A DNA stretch of 64,000 nt from contig JAJXWV010000075.1 in the NCBI GenBank assembly GCA_021781455.1, positions 23,525 through 87,524 of the forward strand, given 5' to 3'. The DNA is from Acidobacteriota bacterium (lineage in GTDB: Bacteria > Acidobacteriota > Thermoanaerobaculia > Gp7-AA8). Position numbers and translations under genes: made by a program. Every line of letters begins with the position of its first letter. The stretch's first letter is position 1. Below, piece by piece: positions 26,266 to 36,515 of this stretch. The notes under the pieces were generated by a model, which worked only from the letters and a program-made list of their open reading frames with translations, searched no databases and had not been told where the DNA came from.

Positions 26266-26898
26266 CTACACCATTCCGCGCTCGTAGGCGTACATGGTGA
26301 GCTCGACCCGGCCGTGGACCCCGAGCTTTTCATAGATGGCGTGGAGGTGGGACTTGACCGTTCCTTCCCCGATGTCCAGGCGGTTGGCGATCTCCTTGTT
26401 CCGCATCCCCACGGCGACCATCTTCACGATCTCCGCTTCGCGCGGCGAAAGAGACTCGACCACTTTCACCGATTCCTGCTTCTGCAGCACCCGGTCGAGG
26501 GCCCGGTTGACCAGGGCCGGCTCGAGCGAGCGCTCCCCGGCGTGCACACGGCGGACGCAGTGCACGAGCTTGACCGCCGCCGCCTCCTTCAGTACCAGGC
26601 CGCAGACGCCGAGTTGAACTGCCTCCACCACCTCGTCGTCTTCCATGGAAGCGGTGAGGAGGACGACGCGTGTGGCCAGGCTTTCCGCGCGCAATGTGCG
26701 CATCACGGAGAGACCGTCTCCTTCGGGCATGCGCAAGTCGAGAACCAGGACGTCGGGCTTGAACCTCCGAGCGGCGTCGATGGCCTCCCGGCCGCTGGTG
26801 CAGGTGGCGATGACATCGAAATCGCGCTCTCGCCGGAACAGTTGTTCCAGGCCCTCGAGAATGATGCGATGGTCGTCGGCCAGAACGATGCGAATCAT
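26266..26898 (-). CDS. NarL/LuxR-type response regulator
   Basis: A 210-residue response regulator: receiver domain with acidic pocket D8/D9 (LADDH), phosphoacceptor D54 (LVLDLRMP) and the conserved Lys of GLVLKEAA, then a LuxR helix-turn-helix (SLSPREAEIVKMVAVGMRN, then GTVKSHLHAIYEKLGV). It is directly downstream of its sensor kinase with no spacer (the TAA stop is followed at once by ATG), so the two form one operon and a cognate pair. Target genes are not apparent. Confidence 0.93.
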   Translation of the reverse strand: MIRIVLADDHRIILEGLEQLFRRERDFDVIATCTSGREAIDAARRFKPDVLVLDLRMPEGDGLSVMRTLRAESLATRVVLLTASMEDDEVVEAVQLGVCGLVLKEAAAVKLVHCVRRVHAGERSLEPALVNRALDRVLQKQESVKVVESLSPREAEIVKMVAVGMRNKEIANRLDIGEGTVKSHLHAIYEKLGVHGRVELTMYAYERGMV

Positions 26899-28068
26899 TT
26901 ATGTCCCCGACCAGCCGAGGGGAATGGAGATCTCAATGCGCGCTCCATTCTCGCCCGAATCCACGTTGAGGTCTCCGTTGAGTGCCGCCACGCGCTGCGC
27001 CAGCACGAACGGGCCGCCGGCACCGCCGCGGATCTCCTCGAGAGTGCGCCGGCCGTGGAAGGGGAAACCCGAGCCGTTGTCCACCACCTCGATGCGCATT
27101 CTGCCTTCGGCCGTGGTCAGAGTGACGTCCACTTCCGTGGCGGCGCCGTGCTTGGCAGAATTCGTGACCGCCTCCTGGATCAGGCGCAGGGTCTCCTGTC
27201 CGAGGAACGCCGCAACGAGCGGATCGACACGCTCGCCGTTGAAGGAGACTTTCACGCTCCACTGAGCCTCGAAGCGACTGCGCCATTCCTCCAGGCGTTC
27301 CCGGAAATCGAACTTCATCTCCGTGCGGCGGCGTGGCCCGAGGTTTTCCACGTAGGCTCTCAGCTCGCGCTGGTCGGACATGATGTTGGCCTGCGCTTCC
27401 GTGAGCATGGCATGGGCACGCTCAGGATGCTGGGTCAGGATCTCGTGCACGGTCTCCAGCTGCAGGACGATGCCGGTGAAGGACTGCAGCAGACCGTCGT
27501 GGAGGTCGCGGGCCACGCGCATGCGCTCCTCCGCCACGGCGGCCTGCTTTTCGGATTCCACGCGGGCCGCGCATTCGAATTGCCTGGCGATCAGAAGCCC
27601 CAGCACGTCTCCGACCAGAAGTAGCTCCTGAGAGTGATGCTCCGGGTCGAGGAGGTAGATGCGGCCGTCGATGATGTCACCGTGCACCGGCAGGGAGAGC
27701 ACGGCTTTCATCTCGCAGGTGCTGCGCAGCTCGGGATCGATCAACGCAGGAGCGCCGTCGAATCGGCGGCCGTCCGAGGTGATGGCTGCACCGCCCACCG
27801 CCTGATAGAAACTGTGGTTCTCCACGGCAGGATCGACGAGAGGTTCGTAACGGCCGGCCTGTTCCTCGACACAGTTGAACGTTTCGCCCGACAAGCGTCC
27901 AACAATGCGCCACGGCTCCTCGGCTTCTTCCCAGACCATCACCGCGTTCCGGCAACCGTAAAGCGAGCTACACGACTGCAGCGCGTCTCGGGCGACGTCA
28001 CGCGGCTGCGGCCGGAACTCGCGCGGCCAGTTGCGCAGAATCGAGCTGATCTCTTCGGCGGTAAGCAT
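26899..28068 (-). CDS. Soluble GAF-domain histidine kinase of the NarL-partner (HisKA_3) class
   Basis: A 389-residue kinase without membrane segments: GAF-like sensor domain (about 15-165), HisKA_3 dimerisation domain with H190 in RVARDLHDGLLQS, and an HATPase_c domain (QEAVTNSAKHG, VVDNGSGFPF). It should autophosphorylate H190 and pass phosphate to D54 of the adjacent regulator. The GAF domain implies a cytoplasmic signal such as a small molecule or redox state; it contains several cysteines (CSSLYGC, CVEE, STCEM) that could serve redox or metal sensing, which is inference only. Confidence 0.92.
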   Translation of the reverse strand: MLTAEEISSILRNWPREFRPQPRDVARDALQSCSSLYGCRNAVMVWEEAEEPWRIVGRLSGETFNCVEEQAGRYEPLVDPAVENHSFYQAVGGAAITSDGRRFDGAPALIDPELRSTCEMKAVLSLPVHGDIIDGRIYLLDPEHHSQELLLVGDVLGLLIARQFECAARVESEKQAAVAEERMRVARDLHDGLLQSFTGIVLQLETVHEILTQHPERAHAMLTEAQANIMSDQRELRAYVENLGPRRRTEMKFDFRERLEEWRSRFEAQWSVKVSFNGERVDPLVAAFLGQETLRLIQEAVTNSAKHGAATEVDVTLTTAEGRMRIEVVDNGSGFPFHGRRTLEEIRGGAGGPFVLAQRVAALNGDLNVDSGENGARIEISIPLGWSGT

Positions 28069-28134
28069 TGTGGAGCGCCCGGGGCGCCTGGAACCGGCGC
28101 CATGTTAGCGCCGGAAGAGCGGAAGTACGAGTGA

Positions 28135-28312
28135 TGGACCGCAGACCGTAGACGACAGACCACAGACCACAGACCGCAGACCACAGACCGCAGACCACAG
28201 ACCACAGACCACAGACCGCAGACTGCGGACCGCTGTTCGGGTGTGGTCAGAGCAGATCGCGACCTAACGTGCGTGACAGCGGCGGCACGCTCCGTCTGCG
28301 GTCTGCGGTCTT
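28135..28312. repeat. Heptad tandem inverted repeat (ACAGACC unit), longest example
   Basis: About ten heptamers of the type ACAGACC or GCAGACC run from 28135 to 28230, answered by GGTCTGCGGTCT words at 28292-28312. It fills most of the divergent gap between the kinase gene and the VWFA gene; nothing else is evident in 28069-28375. Confidence 0.85.
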
Positions 28313-28375
28313 CGCTCCCCGTCCGTTCTCCACTCTGCTACCCTGACGCGGTCAAATCGTCCTCAGGACACCACC

Positions 28376-30037
28376 ATGAAATCCGCTTTCCTCCTGGCAC
28401 TCCTCACCGCCATGGCCCTGCCATTGCCCGCCCAGCAGAAGCTCGTCGAATCGATTGAAGTCCGCGTGGTCAACATCGACGTGGTCGTCACCGATCGAGC
28501 CGGCAATCCGGTCACGGGCCTGACCAAAGACGATTTCCAGCTGTTCGAGAACGGACGGCCGCAGACGATCACGAATCTGTATGAGGTCCGGCCGGAGACC
28601 ACGATCGCGGCACCCGCACCAGCTGCGGCAGCCACTGCGGCGCAGCCCACGCTACCGCCACCCGCCGAAATGCGCATCCGGCGCTTCGTCATCTTCATCG
28701 ACAACTATTCGCTGCATCCGTTCAAGCGAAACCAGATCTTCAAATCGCTGAACAAATTCGTGGACGAGCAGATGCGCCCGGAAGACGAGGCGGAGATCGT
28801 CCTCTGGTCGCAATCGCTGAAGATCATCACGCCGTTCACCACCGACAGGAAGGCGCTGAAGGCCGGCATTGCTCAGCTGTCGGAGCACAGCAACTCCGGC
28901 ATGTCCATCGACAACGAGGCCGACCAGGTCAGACGGCGATGCCAGGAGTGGCTCGACGTGGCCCGTGACGGCAAACTCTTGACGATGCCGCAGGCATACG
29001 ACATGTGCAAATCCGAGGTCAGCGCACATGCCGATCGCGTGTGGATGATCTCGAAAACACTTCTCGAAGCCATGCGTCTGACCATGACGACTCTCTCCGG
29101 CCTGGAAGGAAAGAAGGTCATGATCTTCGCCGGAGCTCACCTGCCCGAGCAGCCCGGACGCGAGCTCTACATGTACATGGTCCAGCTTTTCAGCCCGTTC
29201 CTCAGGAACATCAACCCGACGCAGGGATTCATCACCGATCGCTCGCAGACGTTCTCGATCGAACGGCTGGCGCGCCAGGCCAACGCCGACGGCGTGACCA
29301 TGTACATGATCGATGCGGCCGACTCGCGCGACACGAAGAGTGCCGAAGAAGGCCGAATGATCGAGGGTGACGAGTCCTTCATGAAGTTCACGAACACGGC
29401 CACGGCTTACCTCACCCTGGCCCGGGTCACCGGCGGAATCTCCGTGACCAATACCTCGAACTTCGACGTCGCCTTCAACACGGTGGCCCACGACCTCAAC
29501 TCCTACTACTCCCTCGGCTACAAGCCCACTGACGACAAGCCGGGGGATCACAGAGTGGTGGTAAAGACGAAGAATTCTGCCTACTCGGTGCGGTCGCGCA
29601 CGACCTACGCGCCGAAGACGGCCGAGGAGCAGATCAACGATCGGGTCGTGGCGAACATCTACCACTCCGGCATGAACAGCGACTGGCCGATCACATTGAA
29701 GACCGGCACGCCGATCGCAAACGGAGAGCGCTTCGAGATCCCCATCGAAATCTCGCTGCCGCCAACGGTCACGCTGCTTCCGCAGGGCGAGGAGCTCGTG
29801 GGCGGCTTCAACGTCTACATCGCGGTCGGCAGCGACAACGGGGCGATGTCGAAGGTGACTAGGAGCGCACAACCCATCCGCATCCCGAAATCGGCAGAGG
29901 CGGGGCTGCGCAGCAAACCGATGTCGTTTACGGCCACGATCCTCGTGCGTCCCGGCGAGAGCACGTTGTCGGTCGCCGCGGTGGACCAGATCAGCAACAC
30001 TGCGGGACTGGCGCGGACGCACCTCTCAGCAAAGTAA
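28376..30037 (+). CDS. VWFA-related exported protein of the acidobacterial type
   Basis: A 553-residue exported protein with signal peptide (1-20, ending LPAQ) and a strand-rich opening domain (VNIDVVVTDRAGNPVTGL, DDFQLFENGRPQTI) that is the signature start of VWFA-related proteins strongly expanded in Acidobacteria. A von Willebrand A-like domain follows (FVIFIDNYSLHP, then LEGKKVMIFAG and SYYSLGYKP). The metal site is atypical: FIDNYS where canonical MIDAS has DxSxS. The C-terminal 150 residues are strand-rich. Probable role is envelope protein-protein interaction; the function is not established. Monocistronic, with a palindrome on each side. Confidence 0.88.
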   Translation: MKSAFLLALLTAMALPLPAQQKLVESIEVRVVNIDVVVTDRAGNPVTGLTKDDFQLFENGRPQTITNLYEVRPETTIAAPAPAAAATAAQPTLPPPAEMRIRRFVIFIDNYSLHPFKRNQIFKSLNKFVDEQMRPEDEAEIVLWSQSLKIITPFTTDRKALKAGIAQLSEHSNSGMSIDNEADQVRRRCQEWLDVARDGKLLTMPQAYDMCKSEVSAHADRVWMISKTLLEAMRLTMTTLSGLEGKKVMIFAGAHLPEQPGRELYMYMVQLFSPFLRNINPTQGFITDRSQTFSIERLARQANADGVTMYMIDAADSRDTKSAEEGRMIEGDESFMKFTNTATAYLTLARVTGGISVTNTSNFDVAFNTVAHDLNSYYSLGYKPTDDKPGDHRVVVKTKNSAYSVRSRTTYAPKTAEEQINDRVVANIYHSGMNSDWPITLKTGTPIANGERFEIPIEISLPPTVTLLPQGEELVGGFNVYIAVGSDNGAMSKVTRSAQPIRIPKSAEAGLRSKPMSFTATILVRPGESTLSVAAVDQISNTAGLARTHLSAK

Positions 30038-30056
30038 AAACATCGGTCGCGTTCTC

Positions 30057-30280
30057 CCGTCACTCCGAGCCGGCGGAGCCGCACGGTGGGCGGGTGGTGG
30101 TGCGGCGCAGTGCGGCGAAGAGTCTCCGGATTGCACGATCGCGGTGAGTCGGCTGCCATCGCTCCGAGAATGTGATCAAGGGCAAGACTCCATGAGGTGC
30201 GCATTTTGAGACTCTTCGCCGCGCTACGCCGCTCCACCCGCCCGCCTCCCCCGCGGCTCCGCCGGCTCAGAGTGACGGGG
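30057..30280. repeat. Family A palindrome (GTCACTCTGAGCCGGCGGAG), full-length empty copy
   Basis: Left end CCCGTCACTCCGAGCCGGCG, right end CGGCTCAGAGTGACGGG, with inner arms GCGGCGAAGAGTCTC and GAGACTCTTCGCCGCGC. Related copies are at 44291-44502, 46336-46503, 53058-53223 and around the GIY-YIG gene. The right end contributes the stop codon of the MFS gene. Confidence 0.9.
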
Positions 30281-31538
30281 GCCGCAAGCTCGACGTCCCC
30301 TCCACGCGCGCGCCCCGCCAGGCTGCGTAGCTCCAGATCACGCCGCTCAGCAGGATGGCTACCGGGACCATCAGAAAGGCCCGCCCGAGTGACGTCCTGT
30401 CGGAGACGAAACCGATCAGCGGAGGCGAGGGGACATCGCCGAGAAGATGCATCACGAAGATCGACAGGGCGACGGCGGTGGCCCGTTCGGTCGGCGCAAC
30501 CACGTTCACGATCGCCGAGTTCACCGGACCCGTCGACGCGAACACCAGCACCTCGGCGATCACGATCGCGGCGAAGTAGATCCGCTTGTCCGGACTGGTG
30601 AACGCCACCAGGGCAACAGGTGCGGCCAGAAGGCTGGAGATTCCACACACCCAAAGGTACGACTGCCGCGACCAGCGCAGCGCGTAGTCGCTGAGCCATC
30701 CTCCCAGAAACGTGCCGGTGAAACCGGTAAGAAGAACGATCGCGCCGAAGCTCACGGTGGCGTCGTGGCGCGGCAGGCCGCGGACGCGCTCGAGAAAGGC
30801 AGGGGTCCAGATGGCCAGGCCGCCGAGGGCGAAGGTGTAGGCGGCATAGCCGAGAACGGCCAGGATGTACTGGACGTTGTGGAGGAGATCGGAGTACGCA
30901 CCGATCATCGTCTTGCGTGTGGGGGCGTGCTGGATCGCGGAGTCGTCGTGCTGTCCGCGGGGGACTTCGCGCACCGCCAGGACGAGCAGCGCCAGCAGGA
31001 GGCCGGGAGCTCCGGCGACCCAGAATGCGGCCCGCCACCCGAAGTGCTGGTCGACCAGACCACCGACGACGTATCCGGCGGCCGAGCCGACCGGAATCGC
31101 GGCGAAGAAGATGGCGAAGACGCGCCCGCGCTTCTCCAGTGGAAAGTGATCGGCCAGAAGCGCCGGCGCGATCGTGGCGTAGGCCGCCTCGCCCACCCCG
31201 ACCAGGCTGCGCGCAGCGAACAGCGAGCCGAAGCCCCGGGCGAATCCTGCCAACGAGGTGGCAATGCTCCAGATGGCCACGCCGAGGGCGATCAGGGGAG
31301 GGCGCCTCTTGCGGTCGCCTAACGCACCGAAGAGCGGCGACGTCACCATGTAGACGAGGATGAAACCGGTGGCCAGCACGCCCAGCTGCGTGTCGCTGAA
31401 GTGCATGTCACGCTTGACCGACTCCAGCACCGCCGAGAGCACCCAGCGGTCGAGGTAGTTGAAGAGGTTGATGAACGTGAGCACCGCCAGCGCATACGCC
31501 GCGGCACGCCGCGCGGACAACGGCTCGGCATCGGTCAT
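30267..31538 (-). CDS. Major facilitator superfamily transporter (Spinster-like)
   Basis: A 423-residue, 12-helix MFS permease. The cytoplasmic loop motif GALGDRKRRPPLI between helices 2 and 3 is the MFS signature, and FINLFNYLDRWVLSAV at helix 1 is characteristic of the Spinster-like (Spns) group of lipid or organic-anion transporters. Start ATG 31538 (MTDAEPLSARR) is preferred because the longer frame upstream does not look coding. The last residues (SLRPPSL) and the stop come from the family A palindrome, so the native C-terminus may have been replaced. Substrate unknown. Confidence 0.87.
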   Translation of the reverse strand: MTDAEPLSARRAAAYALAVLTFINLFNYLDRWVLSAVLESVKRDMHFSDTQLGVLATGFILVYMVTSPLFGALGDRKRRPPLIALGVAIWSIATSLAGFARGFGSLFAARSLVGVGEAAYATIAPALLADHFPLEKRGRVFAIFFAAIPVGSAAGYVVGGLVDQHFGWRAAFWVAGAPGLLLALLVLAVREVPRGQHDDSAIQHAPTRKTMIGAYSDLLHNVQYILAVLGYAAYTFALGGLAIWTPAFLERVRGLPRHDATVSFGAIVLLTGFTGTFLGGWLSDYALRWSRQSYLWVCGISSLLAAPVALVAFTSPDKRIYFAAIVIAEVLVFASTGPVNSAIVNVVAPTERATAVALSIFVMHLLGDVPSPPLIGFVSDRTSLGRAFLMVPVAILLSGVIWSYAAWRGARVEGTSSLRPPSL

Positions 31539-31673
31539 CGAAAGTGAGTGTATCCGACGCGGAACTGTGACGAGCACAGCGGAACGGCCTCTCACCGGTA
31601 AACAAAGTCTCCACCGAACCGTACGTCGATTCGACAGGAAGGCATCCATCGACGAGCGGCATCGACGGTTATC

Positions 31674-34139
31674 ATGTCGGCATCCATGAAGCGAGTCGCC
31701 CCTTTCATCGCCTGCCTCATCGGTGTCACGGCGATCGTGCTGCTGCTGCCGCGCTTCAACGTCGCGCAGCCGGCGGGCATCCGGCTCACCCGTGGCGAGG
31801 CCATGGCCATCGCCGATACCGCGGCGAAGCAGCTGGGAATCCCCGTCGACAAGTCATGGCCGATCCTGACCTGGGCCGGTTCACCTCTGCTCGAGAAGGA
31901 GCTGGCGAAGAATCCGGAGCTGCGGCGCCGCGCGAACTCCGACCCGGTGATCGGGCCCCGCCTGGGTGGGTACAAACGAACGTATTTCCGCCACGGCGTG
32001 ACGAAGTTCTCGCCGTACGGACAGGTGGTCGTCGACGAAGACAACGGCCACGTGCTGATGGCGCGCCTCGAACACCTCGACGAAGAAACGGGCGCGAGGC
32101 CGACGGAGGCTCAGCTGCGGCCGCGGGCCGACGCATTCATCCGGTCGCGACAGCTGCCGGGCGCGGCCTCGCCTCAGTTCGAGTCTGCCAAGTCGAACCC
32201 GCTGCGATCGCGCACCGACTGGACGTTTCGCTATCGCGTCCCGTCGAAGTTCCCGACGGGCAATGTCGTGCCGTACCTTCACGTCTACTTCGCCGGCGAC
32301 CAGTTCGCGGGATGGGGCCTGGTCGAGGAGTACGCCGACGGGCGGATGTACAGCGGCGAGACCGATGTCATTACGGTTCTGACGCGGCTGGCGACCTACT
32401 ACGCGCTGCTGCTGATCCTGCTGATCATCTTCCTGAAGAAGTACCACGCCGGGGAAGTCGGCGTGGGAACGGGCGCGATTCTTTTCGGAGCGGTCGTGGT
32501 GGCGTCGCTCGTCATCGACTTCATGATCGGCCCTTCGGCGACTGAGGGCACGGGGCTGGGCAGCCTCGATGCGCAGACGACCGCTGCCGCGGACATGGCC
32601 TTCAAGTTTCTCCTGTTCGACATTCCGCTGGCCGTGGTCGTCTTCTTCGCCTGGTCTGTCGGCGAGAGCTATGCGCGGGAGCGCTGGGGCGAGCGCCTGG
32701 CATCGTTCGATTCGATCCTCCGCCGCGACGTGGTGAACGCCACCGTCGGCCGGTCGGTCCTGAATGGATTCCTTCTCTCGCCGGCGGTCGCTGCGGCATC
32801 GTTCGCGCTCGCGCTCATTCCTCTGGCGCTCGGTTCCGCGCACGTGGACGAGGGCTTCGGCACCGATGCCGTGATTGTGTTCGGCGGCCCGGCAGCGCTC
32901 CTCCTCTTTGCGATCCTCGACGCGATCGCCTTCCCCGTTTTGTTCATGTTCCTCCTGGCGTGGAGCCACTCCCGCCGCGCGCTCATTTTCGGAGCCGTGG
33001 CAACGATCGTCGTCGGCGCGGTGTGCGGCGTCTGCGTCGCACCGATCACGCCCGGCCTGCAGCGCATGCTGTTCGGATTCGGCGGGGCTGCCGCGGTCGT
33101 CGCGGTCTTTCTGGCGTACGACGTGCTCGCTGCGACGTTCGCCCTGTTCGGGGCGACGGTCATCGGACTGGCGGCCCCTCTGCTTTCCGTCGCGCGCGGC
33201 CACGAGCTGACGAGCGTCGCCACTGTGCTGGGTGTGCCGGTGGCAATCTGCATTGCCGTGGCACTCGTCGCGCTGCTCACCCGGCGCGAAGTGGTCTACA
33301 CCTACGAAGACCTCGCGCCGCACGTCAAACGGATCGTGGAACGCGAACGGGTGAAGGCCGAGATCGACGCCGCCAACCGCATTCAGTCCGCGCTGCTGCC
33401 GCTCGAGGCGCCGATGCTCAACGGGGCGTCCGTCTCATCGCATTACCGCGCCGCCACCGAGATCGGCGGCGACTACTTCGATTTCCTTCTCCAGCCTAAC
33501 GGCGAGGTGGGGATCGCATTCGGCGACGTCTCGGGACACGGGCTGACCAGCGGCATCGTCATGGCCATGGCCAAGTCCGCGCTGCTCGTCCAGGCCGGCT
33601 ACGACTCTTCACCGGCCGCGGTGCTGCGCGTGCTCAACGAGGTGGTGATGAAGACCGCGCCGCGGCGAATCCTCATGACCTTCTTCTTCGGGCTGCTCGA
33701 TCCGCAGTCGCAGACGCTGCGCTTCTCCTCGGCCGGCCACCTCGATCCGTACGTCTACCGCGCCACCACCAAGCGGCTGGAGGCGCTGTCGTCGTGGGGC
33801 TTCCCGCTCGGCGTACGCCGCCGCGATCCCTTCCGCGAGCACTCCGTCGAGTTCGGCGGGGGCGACCGGCTGATCCTCTACAGCGATGGATTGATCGAGG
33901 CGCTCGACGACGACGGCGAGCCGTTCGGCTTCGACCGTTTCGAGCGAACCATCGTCGAGAACGGCCACGCCTCCGCCGAGGAGATCAAGAAAGCGCTGCT
34001 GGCGTCGATCCGCAAGTTCACGCGGAACCGGCCGCCGGAAGACGACCAGACGCTGGTGGTGGTGTCCTTCGATGGCGGCGCGCCCGCGCTGCTGACCGCG
34101 CCCGTGTTCGCCGCCGCGGTGAGCGAGAGCGTGAATTGA
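31674..34139 (+). CDS. Membrane sensor with SpoIIE-type PP2C serine phosphatase domain
   Basis: An 821-residue signalling phosphatase. Layout: N-terminal anchor helix (5-25), an extracytoplasmic domain of about 200 residues, seven or more membrane helices (about 235-540), a short linker helix (VKRIVERERVKAEIDAANRIQ) and a SpoIIE/RsbU PP2C domain from about 560. Metal-binding aspartates appear in IGGDYFDF, AFGDVSGHG, LYSDGLIE and a DDQT motif near the end. It should dephosphorylate an anti-anti-sigma factor (STAS protein) in a partner-switching cascade; none is in the window. The extracytoplasmic domain resembles those in the CPBP protein at 11904-15323. Start ATG 31674 or 31686. Confidence 0.87.
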   Translation: MSASMKRVAPFIACLIGVTAIVLLLPRFNVAQPAGIRLTRGEAMAIADTAAKQLGIPVDKSWPILTWAGSPLLEKELAKNPELRRRANSDPVIGPRLGGYKRTYFRHGVTKFSPYGQVVVDEDNGHVLMARLEHLDEETGARPTEAQLRPRADAFIRSRQLPGAASPQFESAKSNPLRSRTDWTFRYRVPSKFPTGNVVPYLHVYFAGDQFAGWGLVEEYADGRMYSGETDVITVLTRLATYYALLLILLIIFLKKYHAGEVGVGTGAILFGAVVVASLVIDFMIGPSATEGTGLGSLDAQTTAAADMAFKFLLFDIPLAVVVFFAWSVGESYARERWGERLASFDSILRRDVVNATVGRSVLNGFLLSPAVAAASFALALIPLALGSAHVDEGFGTDAVIVFGGPAALLLFAILDAIAFPVLFMFLLAWSHSRRALIFGAVATIVVGAVCGVCVAPITPGLQRMLFGFGGAAAVVAVFLAYDVLAATFALFGATVIGLAAPLLSVARGHELTSVATVLGVPVAICIAVALVALLTRREVVYTYEDLAPHVKRIVERERVKAEIDAANRIQSALLPLEAPMLNGASVSSHYRAATEIGGDYFDFLLQPNGEVGIAFGDVSGHGLTSGIVMAMAKSALLVQAGYDSSPAAVLRVLNEVVMKTAPRRILMTFFFGLLDPQSQTLRFSSAGHLDPYVYRATTKRLEALSSWGFPLGVRRRDPFREHSVEFGGGDRLILYSDGLIEALDDDGEPFGFDRFERTIVENGHASAEEIKKALLASIRKFTRNRPPEDDQTLVVVSFDGGAPALLTAPVFAAAVSESVN

Positions 34140-34141
34140 GC

Positions 34142-34322
34142 CAGATCGCAGATCGCAGATCGCAGATCGCAGATCGCAGGCAGACTCGTTGAAGGCCGAG
34201 TGCTGACGTTTCTGTGATTACAATCCAGCGCACTGCTCACTATCCCACGTGCCCGTAAATCCCCGCGCCGCCTCGGCCTGCGATCTGCGATCTGCGACCT
34301 GCGATCTGCCACCTGCGATCTG
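34142..34322. repeat. Heptad tandem inverted repeat (CAGATCG unit)
   Basis: Five CAGATCG heptamers at 34142-34180 and six CGATCTG-type heptamers at 34277-34322, separated by about 95 bases of unrelated sequence. Same heptamer as 4487-4567. It ends 19 bases before the ettA start codon. Confidence 0.88.
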
Positions 34323-34341
34323 GACTAATATTCGCCCTCCT

Positions 34342-36018
<1,677 letters not shown>

Positions 36019-36515
36019 CGCGGCTGACGATCGCGTTCGGTTTTCCGGTCGAAGCGCTCGGATGGCTGAATCCGCTCTGTCGGATCAACACCCAACAACC
36101 AATTTCGGAATCTGTGCACCTCAACCGCGGCGGTGCTGGCGCCCAGCGATTGCATTGGCGACGACAATTGCAGAACCCTCCTAAGTTTCTGGCGTTAAAT
36201 CACATCTTGCCGTGATGAATAGCCCCCATGGGCACGGTGACATCGCGCACCAAACCCGCCGGAAATTTGAATCCGACCCTGCACCACCCACCCCACCTTT
36301 CCACGCCAAGTCATAGGCATCGATGGACTTGCCGGACGCTCACGCTCCGGTCAGTAAAATGCATAGGTCGTTGTCGGTCCTTTACCTAAATGTAACCAGA
36401 CGTTGCCCGGCCCGGGGCCTCGATCTGGAGCAGCACCCCAGATAACCCGAACGCGTCCGTGACGCGCTCGACTCTCACGAATCCTCAATCGAATTGAGGC
36501 CAGGAGGAATTCAGG
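36019..36515. other. 497-base gap, no gene seen
   Basis: Lower in GC than the surroundings and with no convincing reading frame or long palindrome. It probably contains the promoter of the following receptor gene; only the AGGAGG ribosome binding site (about 36501-36506) is clear. Confidence 0.5.

Noticed and set aside
28135..28312. Possible CRISPR array
   Set aside because: The repeat unit is 7 bases without unique spacers and is followed by its inverse; no cas genes nearby.
34249..34341. Extended N-terminus for EttA
   Set aside because: These codons are translated heptad repeat; ATG 34342 gives the normal EttA length.
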